Of a DNA stretch of 64,000 nucleotides, positions 57,386 through 64,000 are shown one piece after another. Under the pieces are notes generated by a model. That model was not told where the DNA came from and did not search any database. It saw nothing but the letters and a program-made list of their open reading frames with translations. Origin of the DNA: Deltaproteobacteria bacterium (GTDB lineage Bacteria; Desulfobacterota; Desulfobaccia; Desulfobaccales; Desulfobaccaceae); NCBI GenBank assembly GCA_019309545.1, contig JAFDGA010000007.1:1-64000 (forward strand). Reading direction: 5' to 3'. How positions within the stretch are numbered: position 1 is the first letter of the stretch; each line of letters starts with the position of its first letter. Position numbers and translations under genes: made by a program.

Positions 57386-58010
57386 TTGATAAGAATTGCT
57401 TTGTTAACCAATGAATATCCCCCCATATTTATGGGGGGCCGGAGTTCACCTGGAGTATCTGGGCCGGGAACTGGCCAATCTGGTGAATCGCCAACATGCC
57501 ATAATCATCCTCTGTTTTGGCAAACAACAGCTGATTTCCGACAATGTCACCGTGCAAGGCATCAGCCCGGATTTTACCTTTTCCTTTCAGGACCAGCGCC
57601 ACCTGAAGGTTTTCGATGTCCTGCTGCGCAACCTTTTCATGGCCGGGGTCTTGCAGGAGGCAGATATTCTGCACTGTCATACCTGGTATACTCATTTTGC
57701 CGGTTGTCTACTGAAACAGCTTATGGGTATTACGTTGGTCCTTACCACCCATTCCCTGGAACCCCAGCGCTCCTGGAAAGCGGAACAACTGGGTTCGGCA
57801 TATAAGGCTGCCGCCTGGTTGGAGAAAACCGCCTATCGAAATGCCGATGGGGTGATCGCCGTATCCCGGGCCATGCAGCATGATGTCCATGCCCTTTATG
57901 GCGTCCCGCTCCAAAAGATTAGGGTGATCCATAATGGTATCGATACCAATCGTTATAAGCCTACGTCCGCCCCGGCGGTGCTTAACAGAATGATGGTATG
58001 TGGTTGGTAG
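57386..58010 (+). pseudogene. glgA: Broken glycogen synthase (GT4 glycosyltransferase) fragment
   Basis: GGGAAGG and a TTG start open with MIRIALLTNEYPP, the usual start of GT4-type glycogen synthases. The expected continuation HIYGGAGVH is split over three frames: a run of six C and a run of six G (57419-57438) each seem one base short. From ~57430 another frame reads AGVHLEYLGREL, HCHTWYTHFAG, VIAVSRAM and VIHNGIDTNRYKP, then meets TAG at 58010. The whole C-terminal half, with the nucleotide-sugar site, is absent. So the gene is both frameshifted and truncated. It converges on glgB. Confidence 0.8.
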
Positions 58011-58034
58011 TCTTAAAAAATTGGGTTCAGAGAC

Positions 58035-58067
58035 TTGGGGAGGCGACGCGGACCCGGTCCTCCCCAA
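58035..58067. terminator. Hairpin between convergent glgA fragment and glgB
   Basis: TTGGGGAGG (58035-58043) and CCTCCCCAA (58059-58067), nine perfect pairs around a 15-base loop; no T run on either side. Weak support as a shared terminator. Confidence 0.4.
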
Positions 58068-58090
58068 CCCCAGAAACATCTAGCTGGCAG

Positions 58091-60064
58091 CTAACCCCCG
58101 CTTTTGAAAAACACCGCGGCCAAAGGGGGCAAGGTAAGATTAAGGGAATAGAGGCGGCCATGACAAGGTAAGGGGGTAGCTTCTAATCCCCCCAGATTAC
58201 CGTGACCGCTGCCGCCGTAAAATTCGGCGTCGCTGTTCAAGATTTCCTCCCAGAAGCCGCCCCGCGGCACCCCTACCCGGTAATTTAGGCGCGGCACCGG
58301 GGTAAAGTTACACACCACCAGAATAATGTCGCCGGTCGAACGCGCTTTGCGGATGAAACTGATGGTGCTGTTAAGGACATCATTGCAGTCGATCCACTCA
58401 AAGCCGGCCGGGTCAAAGTCTAGTTCATAAAGGGCCGGTTCGCGGCGATAGCGCTGGTTGAGGTCGATCACCCACCTATGCAAAGAGGCATGCGGAGCAT
58501 AGGCCAACAGGTGCCAATCCAGGCTGGTTTCGTGATACCATTCATTCCACTGGCCGAATTCTCCCCCCATGAACAATAGTTTCTTGCCGGTTTGGGCGTA
58601 CATATAGCCAAACAGCAACCTCAGGTTTGCGAACTTCTGCCAGTTATCGCCGGGCATCTTCCCCAGTAAGGAGCCTTTGCCATGTACAACTTCATCATGC
58701 GACAGTGGCAGGATGAAGTTCTCATGGAAGGCATAGAGCATTCGAAAAGTTAGGGTGTTATGGTGGTATTTGCGATAAATGGGATCAGTCGACATAAATT
58801 GCAGGGTATCGTGCATCCAGCCCATATCCCATTTGAGACCGAAACCCAGGCCCCCGACGTAGTTGGGACGGGAGACCATAGGCCAGGCGGTGGACTCCTC
58901 CGCAATGGTTTGGACGCCGGGATAATTTTTATAAACCTCCTGATTGAAATAACGGATAAAGTTAATGGCCTCCAGATTTTCCCGGCCGCCGTATTGATTG
59001 GGTATCCATTCCCCTTCCTGACGGGAATAGTCTAGGTAGAGCATGGAGGCCACGGCATCGACCCGAAGACCGTCGGCATGATATTTATCCAGCCAGAAAA
59101 TGGCGCTGCTGAGGAGAAAACTCTTTACTTCATTGCGGCCATAATTGAAGATAAAGCTTTTCCAATCTGGGTGAAACCCTTTGCGCGGGTCCGCGTGTTC
59201 ATAGAGATGGGTGCCGTCGAAAAAACCGGGGCCATGTTCATCCACCGGGAAATGGGAAGGCACCCAGTCAAGGATCACGCCAATCCCGTGCTGATGCAGG
59301 TAATCAACCAGATACATGAAATCCTGGGGCGTGCCATAGCGGCTGGTGGGAGCAAAATAGCCGATGGTCTGATAACCCCAAGAGCCATAAAAAGGATGCT
59401 CCATGACCGGCAGAAATTCTACATGGGTAAAGCCTAGCTGCTTGACATATTGGGCCAGCCGGGGTGCCAGTTCGCGATAGTTGAGGGGCCGATTATCCTC
59501 CTCCGGTACCCGCCGCCACGAGCCCAGGTGCACCTCATAGATGGCCATCGGCGCATCCAGGGCATTGTGCCGCCACCGTTCCGACAGCCAAGCTTGATCC
59601 TGCCACTCATAATCTAGATCCCAGACCACCGAGGCAGTCCGGGGCGGACCTTCAAAATACATCCCAAACGGAGATGCCTTATCCACCCGATAGCCGCTGT
59701 ATCGGGAGACAATGTGAAACTTATACAGGGCCCCGTGGCCGACGCCCGGGATAAACCCCTCCCAGATGCCTGACTGGCCGCGGGGACGCAAGGGGTGCCG
59801 GGCTTTATCCCAGTCATTGAAGTCGCCGATAACAAAAACCTGCTCCGCATCCGGGGCCCACACCGCGAAATAAGTCCCTTCAACTTCACCTCCGGTAAGG
59901 ATATGGGCACCCAGTTTTTCGTACAGGCGACAATGAGTTCCTTGGTTAAAAAGATAAAGGTCGTCCTCGGTTAACAGGCTCACTTCCGGAAATTTCGCCG
60001 CGCTTGGGGCCTCACTCCCGGAAAGCCGAATAGTTTTATTGTTGTCGTCTTTAAGTGTCATCAT
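58091..60064 (-). CDS. glgB: 1,4-alpha-glucan branching enzyme
   Basis: 657 residues. N-terminal CBM48 domain (~40-150), GH13 barrel with [14 protein letters not shown] (nucleophile Asp), [10 protein letters not shown] (acid/base Glu) and [12 protein letters not shown], then the C-terminal beta domain. It makes alpha-1,6 branches in glycogen. GAGGAG precedes two consecutive ATG codons. It appears intact, but its neighbours glgA and the maltokinase-like gene are broken. Confidence 0.96.
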   Translation of the reverse strand: MMTLKDDNNKTIRLSGSEAPSAAKFPEVSLLTEDDLYLFNQGTHCRLYEKLGAHILTGGEVEGTYFAVWAPDAEQVFVIGDFNDWDKARHPLRPRGQSGIWEGFIPGVGHGALYKFHIVSRYSGYRVDKASPFGMYFEGPPRTASVVWDLDYEWQDQAWLSERWRHNALDAPMAIYEVHLGSWRRVPEEDNRPLNYRELAPRLAQYVKQLGFTHVEFLPVMEHPFYGSWGYQTIGYFAPTSRYGTPQDFMYLVDYLHQHGIGVILDWVPSHFPVDEHGPGFFDGTHLYEHADPRKGFHPDWKSFIFNYGRNEVKSFLLSSAIFWLDKYHADGLRVDAVASMLYLDYSRQEGEWIPNQYGGRENLEAINFIRYFNQEVYKNYPGVQTIAEESTAWPMVSRPNYVGGLGFGLKWDMGWMHDTLQFMSTDPIYRKYHHNTLTFRMLYAFHENFILPLSHDEVVHGKGSLLGKMPGDNWQKFANLRLLFGYMYAQTGKKLLFMGGEFGQWNEWYHETSLDWHLLAYAPHASLHRWVIDLNQRYRREPALYELDFDPAGFEWIDCNDVLNSTISFIRKARSTGDIILVVCNFTPVPRLNYRVGVPRGGFWEEILNSDAEFYGGSGHGNLGGLEATPLPCHGRLYSLNLTLPPLAAVFFKSGG

Positions 60065-60216
60065 CTCCTCTGGGTTGGTGTTAAAGATAAAAGGTATCGG
60101 AATTAAATATCAGCTTCAGCCCTTAACTCTCAAATATTGCAGCCGGGGTAAACCTGATCTTTTATCGTAAACGATGAGGTTAGGCCACGTTATCCTGATC
60201 TAAAATCCCGGTTAGC

Positions 60217-60816
60217 TCAACCAGTGGTCTCCAGAAGCTGCAATATGCCCCGAAGAGGAATTTTCACCCAATCAGGGCGATTGTTGAGTTCGTAGCCTAG
60301 TTCATAGATGGCCTTCTCCAGGCAGCAGGCATCCAACAGAACCTGGAGTTCCTCTCCGTTAGAAGGTACAAAACCACCCTGACCGGCAACGGCAAAATAA
60401 TTCTGCAGGAAAACGGTCGAGACCCAAAAATGCCAAAAATGGGCCCATTTCTCCATGGCTGATATATCCTCGGGACTGATGGCCTTATAAAGCAGCTCCT
60501 GTCGCTCTTGATGTTGCAGCCGGGCCACCACTGCCTGAGGGTTCTCCCTCATAACCTGATCTAGCCGTTCCCCACAGGCCACCGCCAAGGGCAGGACATA
60601 AGTTTCCGGTTCGCCCTCAATATAACCGATGCTGACCATGACGAAATAAACGGTGGTGCATCGTAAGCAAAAGGAATGACTTCCAACGCCCTCAATGATC
60701 ACCCGGTTCCGACCTTCGGTGGTTGGCGGCGGAAAGACATCGATTTTTGCCCTGGTTCGAACGCACTCCTTGATCGGCGAAAATTTACAAATAAATTTCA
60801 ATTTAGCAAACTCCAT
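60217..60816 (-). pseudogene. Internally deleted maltokinase (TreS-Mak type) remnant
   Basis: 199 codons that join the two ends of a maltokinase. Residues ~65-130 match the N-terminal part (GYIEGEPETYVLPLAVACGE, PQAVVARL); residues ~155-197 match the extreme C-terminus (LEKAIYELGYELNNRPDWV, KIPLRGILQLL). The kinase core between them, about 250 residues with the ATP site and the catalytic HGDYHLGQ-type motif, is missing, without a frame break. The first 60 residues are also degenerate. It cannot be an active kinase. The neighbour glgB suggests a former glycogen/trehalose (TreS-Mak-GlgE-like) cluster. Confidence 0.75.
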
Positions 60817-60919
60817 TCCGGATGCAAGGTTTATCGGGCCGCTACGGTCGAATTTTTCCCCCGAAACAAAGAGTTCTTTTGTCTGAAGTTTACGAATGAA
60901 GGTGAACTGGAGTGAAATT

Positions 60920-61861
60920 TTAAGGGCTAAACTCTGTCAAAAACCTTTCCAGGCTGGCGGGGTCTTCGATATTGTAAAATTTATAGGGAGTATCCGGGGG
61001 CAGAGTCTTGGTGACCAGACCTTTAAGCACGTCTTTGGGGCCTACTTCCACCCAGGTGTCGACTCCGGCGGCCAACAGATAGGCCACACAATCGGTCCAA
61101 AGCACTGGTGAAGTCAGCTGCCGGGCCATGTAGTCGCGAATGCAGGCCGGATCGGTTTCCGGCTGGCCGGTGACGTTAAACAGCATCGGAACCGTGGGAG
61201 GATTAAAGGTCAGTCTGTCCAAAAAGGCGGCAAAATCGGGCTGGGCCTCGGACATCAAAGCCGAATGCCAGGCACCCGAGACCTTCAAAGGGATGCCGCG
61301 GCCCCCGGCTTTTTTGGCCAGGTCTATAGCCTTGTTGACCAGCGAGGCTTCCCCGGAAATGACTATCTGCTCCGGGGTATTAAAATTGGCCAGGGCCAGC
61401 ACCCCTTCGGCCTGCAACGGCGCCAGCAATTCTTGCAGCCGTTCCCTGGACAGGCGCAGGATGGCGGCCATGGCCCCGGGATGACGTTGGGCCTCACGAT
61501 GCATGACCTGACCCCGCTTCTGCACGGCTTTCAGAGTATCGTCCTCGGACAGGACCCCGGCGGCATAGAGGGCGCTATATTCCCCCAGACTATGGCCAAT
61601 GACGAAATGGGGGCGGATTCCAGCCCGGCTCAGGGCATTGTATAGGGCCAGATTGACCACGGTGACCGCGGGCTGAAGATTGACGGTTTCGGTTAATTCC
61701 GCCATCAGTCCTTCGAAACAGAGGCGGGCCAGAGGAAGGTGGGTAATGGCTTCGGCATGGGCCCAAAGTCGGCGGGCTTCGTAATCCACTTCGTAAAGGG
61801 CCTGCCCCATTCCAACGTATTGGGAACCCTGGCCGGGAAACAGCACTGCCAGGATGGACAT
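60920..61861 (-). CDS. fabD: Malonyl-CoA:ACP transacylase
   Basis: 313 residues. FPGQGSQYVGMG at the N-terminus, the nucleophile Ser in GHSLGEYSALYA and the catalytic His in SGAWHSALM. It loads malonyl groups onto acyl carrier protein for fatty acid synthesis. GAGGTG precedes the ATG. Other fab genes are not adjacent. Confidence 0.96.
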   Translation of the reverse strand: MSILAVLFPGQGSQYVGMGQALYEVDYEARRLWAHAEAITHLPLARLCFEGLMAELTETVNLQPAVTVVNLALYNALSRAGIRPHFVIGHSLGEYSALYAAGVLSEDDTLKAVQKRGQVMHREAQRHPGAMAAILRLSRERLQELLAPLQAEGVLALANFNTPEQIVISGEASLVNKAIDLAKKAGGRGIPLKVSGAWHSALMSEAQPDFAAFLDRLTFNPPTVPMLFNVTGQPETDPACIRDYMARQLTSPVLWTDCVAYLLAAGVDTWVEVGPKDVLKGLVTKTLPPDTPYKFYNIEDPASLERFLTEFSP

Positions 61862-62095
61862 AACACACCTCTATAACACGGTTTTTGATTGTTATTAAAT
61901 TTTCCGCTTCCGGTAGCCCATAATTACCCAGGGTAAAAACTTGCTTAGAAATCCACCCTCTTATAACCAGAAAGGTTCCTAAACGTCTATCCTAAATTTC
62001 CCTTTATTGTAAAGGGGTAAGGGGAGATCCGAAGCAATCTTTTTTGGCTCGCGGCAAGACGATGGGGTTATTTTATGCTGATCGTTGCCGCTCTG

Positions 62096-63796
62096 TCAAT
62101 CAGGATGGGTTTTCCCCATCCGCATAGCTGAAGCTGCAGGCCAAGCCGGGGTGGGAGCTGGAGAATTTAGATTTTCTACCGCCTCTTCCAGACGCTGAAT
62201 CAGCGGCCCTAAAGTGGCCGGATCCAAAGCGGAAATAGCCACCCCGTGGTGGACCCGAGTTTGCAAAGCAGCCAGCGATGCGGGTACCAGGTCAATTTTG
62301 TTAAAGACCTGGAGCACTGGTTTATTTTGTAGATTTAGTGATTGCAGGATACCCTGGACCGCCTCCATCTGCTCTTCAAACCGGGGATTGCTGAGATCAA
62401 TGACATGGATCAAGAGATCGGCGTCATCCAGTTCTTCCAAAGTGGCCTTGAAGGCCTCCAACAGATCTTTGGGTAAGTCCCTGATAAAACCCACAGTATC
62501 GGTGATAATCACCTCCCGCTCCCGGGGGAAGCGCAAACGCCGGCTGCTCGGATCCAGGGTAGCAAACAGACGATCTTCGGCCTGTACTTGGCTGTGGGTC
62601 AAGGTATTGAGCAGGGTGGACTTACCGGCGTTGGTATAACCGATAATGGACAGAATGGGCAGGCTCTGCCGCTGCCGGGAGGCGCGGCGCACCTGGCGGG
62701 AACTCCTGATCTGATGCAGTTCTTGCCGGAGGCGATGCAGCCGTTCCCGCACCCGGCGGCGGTCAATTTCCAGTTTAGTTTCACCCGGTCCTCGCCCCCC
62801 GATGCCACCGGTGAGGCGGGACAGCGCATCATCGCGGCCGGCCAGCCGGGGTAGGAGATACTTCAACTGGGCCATCTCGACCTGAAGTTGGCCTTCCCGA
62901 CTGCGGGCCCGCTGGGCAAAGATATCCAGGATAAGCTGGGTGCGGTCGATTACCTTGAGCTCGGTGAAATCAGTAATGGACCGTACCTGGGAGGGGTTGA
63001 GTTCAGCGTCAAAAACCAGCAGGTCAGCACCCGATTGCAAGGCGTGAATGACCAGTTCGGCGATTTTGCCCTTGCCCATGAGAAAACGGGGGTCGATCCG
63101 GGCGCGTTGCTGGTGGATGATATCGACCACTTGGAGTCCGGCGGATTGGGCCAACTCTTTCAATTCCTGGAGGGAATCCTCGGCTAGGTAACGCGGTTTG
63201 GTACTGACCCCGATCAGGATGGCTCGCTCCCGGTGGTCGCCTTGGGTTTGCGGGCTACCGTTGCGAGCCAACTCCTCTTCCAGAGAATGCACCAGCGCGA
63301 TGTAATCAACTTCCAGATTGGCGACATGGTCGGCATGAATAAAGGTCCAGTTTTGACCCGCGATGCTTTTCGGCAAGAGATGGGCAATATCGCAGCGCCC
63401 CGGCAGACCATTGGAGTGGACTTCCAGGGCGGCAACCAGGTCGAGGCGCAGAAGCGCCAGGTCCATCAGATCATCCTGGCTTAAAGGCTCAGATTTTAAA
63501 TGAGTGTGAATCAGCCTGAGGCCGCTAAGACGAGTGCCCCCGCGTCGCTGGCGTTTCAGGGGTGGGATCACCAGGCTTTTCTGATCGCCGACCATAACCA
63601 AGGCGATGCTCCCCTGCCGATCCAGCAGGACACCCACCTGGCGGTTGATTTCGCATGAAATTTCCGCCAGTTGTCGGGCCAGCTCCGGGGTAATGATCCG
63701 GTGGCCCGTGACCTTGCGACGATAAAGTTTGTCCAGCCGGCGTAGGTGTTGTGGTTTAAGGCCGGTCAGATTACCCAGGGTTCGATCTATAAGCAT
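62096..63796 (-). CDS. hflX: GTPase HflX
   Basis: 566 residues from ATG 63796 (a TTG at 63805 is also open). The last ~370 residues are HflX: glycine-rich GGIGGRGPGETKLE segment, then G1 GYTNAGKS, G3 DTVGFI, G4 NKID. The first ~190 form an extra N-terminal domain found in long HflX proteins of this phylum. HflX splits stalled or hibernating ribosomes, a counterpart to the HPF fusion at 5005. The GGGAGG stands almost on the ATG, so the true start is not certain. Confidence 0.92.
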   Translation of the reverse strand: MLIDRTLGNLTGLKPQHLRRLDKLYRRKVTGHRIITPELARQLAEISCEINRQVGVLLDRQGSIALVMVGDQKSLVIPPLKRQRRGGTRLSGLRLIHTHLKSEPLSQDDLMDLALLRLDLVAALEVHSNGLPGRCDIAHLLPKSIAGQNWTFIHADHVANLEVDYIALVHSLEEELARNGSPQTQGDHRERAILIGVSTKPRYLAEDSLQELKELAQSAGLQVVDIIHQQRARIDPRFLMGKGKIAELVIHALQSGADLLVFDAELNPSQVRSITDFTELKVIDRTQLILDIFAQRARSREGQLQVEMAQLKYLLPRLAGRDDALSRLTGGIGGRGPGETKLEIDRRRVRERLHRLRQELHQIRSSRQVRRASRQRQSLPILSIIGYTNAGKSTLLNTLTHSQVQAEDRLFATLDPSSRRLRFPREREVIITDTVGFIRDLPKDLLEAFKATLEELDDADLLIHVIDLSNPRFEEQMEAVQGILQSLNLQNKPVLQVFNKIDLVPASLAALQTRVHHGVAISALDPATLGPLIQRLEEAVENLNSPAPTPAWPAASAMRMGKTHPD

Positions 63797-63984
63797 ACCT
63801 CCCAAACTTATTTACAATTTTATTATATACTAATTACCGGCTTGATAGCAAGTACTGCTAAATCTTATGGGTCCCTTGAAATCTGCTCGATAAATATTTA
63901 TAATGAAGAAAAGCTGGGGCAGCCAAGAGGTTGCCCTTTCATTTCCACTTGAGTTTAAAAACGATTAACTATTATAAGGGAACC

Positions 63985-64000
63985 ATGGACGACACCAAAA
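63985..64000 (+). CDS. Start of a gene cut by the window edge
   Basis: ATG at 63985 behind ATAAGGG, reading Met-Asp-Asp-Thr-Lys to the window end. Only five codons are visible, so no product can be named. The upstream 63806-63984 interval shows no other feature. Confidence 0.4.

Overview
The window looks like chromosome of a strictly anaerobic, acetate- or propionate-oxidising member of the Desulfobacterota (former Deltaproteobacteria), possibly close to Desulfobacca or Syntrophobacterales. Pointers are the homotrimeric-type porin end, the small stand-alone sulfite reductase, the HdrB/GlpC-like iron-sulfur protein, split B12-dependent methylmalonyl-CoA mutase, the Na+-pump decarboxylase subunits, an ADP-forming acyl-CoA synthetase, a Re-citrate-synthase-like enzyme and a tRNA-Sec. 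The lineage is inferred from gene content only; no database was searched.

Layout. 1-5.5 kb: porin end, a receiver-like protein, a TorD/molybdopterin-oxidoreductase fusion with a clear terminator, tRNA-Sec, a dispersed repeat, tRNA-His, a small sulfite reductase and an HPF/cold-shock fusion. 5.7-16.3 kb: AmrS-like radical SAM enzyme, acyl-CoA dehydrogenase, a frameshifted secreted phosphatase, B12 late assembly genes (cobO, cobU, cobT, cobS), prfB with its programmed frameshift, and yihY. 16.4-24.8 kb, mostly minus strand: Hdr-like protein, orphan DNA methyltransferase, then mfd-surA-asnS. 25-34 kb: methylmalonyl-CoA epimerase, mutase subunits, tRNA-Arg, a decayed gene, and an operon joining a Cache-tailed synthase to decarboxylase gamma, biotin-carrier and beta subunits. 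34-38.5 kb: hisS-aspS, a cold-shock gene, and two gene remnants fused by a deletion. 38.6-49.1 kb: AmpG-like transporter, two small paralogues with a THEP1-type NTPase and a peptidase, trmJ, btuFCD, and an adaptor/ABC-ATPase/MFS export group. 49.3-64 kb: ADP-forming acyl-CoA synthetase, a second radical SAM enzyme, ruvB, an ABC-2 exporter, murI, a decayed alpha-glucan locus (broken glgA, intact glgB, internally deleted maltokinase), fabD and hflX.

How it fits together. B12 salvage and assembly (cobO/U/T/S, btuFCD) supplies the cofactor of the methylmalonyl-CoA mutase. The epimerase, mutase, biotin carrier and OadB/OadG-like subunits fit a methylmalonyl-CoA/succinyl-CoA route, possibly coupled to Na+ pumping, but no carboxyltransferase subunit lies in the window. 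The most unusual items are the Cache sensor domain on a cytosolic citrate/homocitrate-synthase-type enzyme, the OadB with a rewritten ion-site motif, the chaperone-enzyme fusion, and an export cluster in which an MFS protein sits where an ABC permease is expected. Several genes carry single-base lesions (8.7, 29.2, 37.9 and 57.4 kb); these may be real decay or assembly errors.
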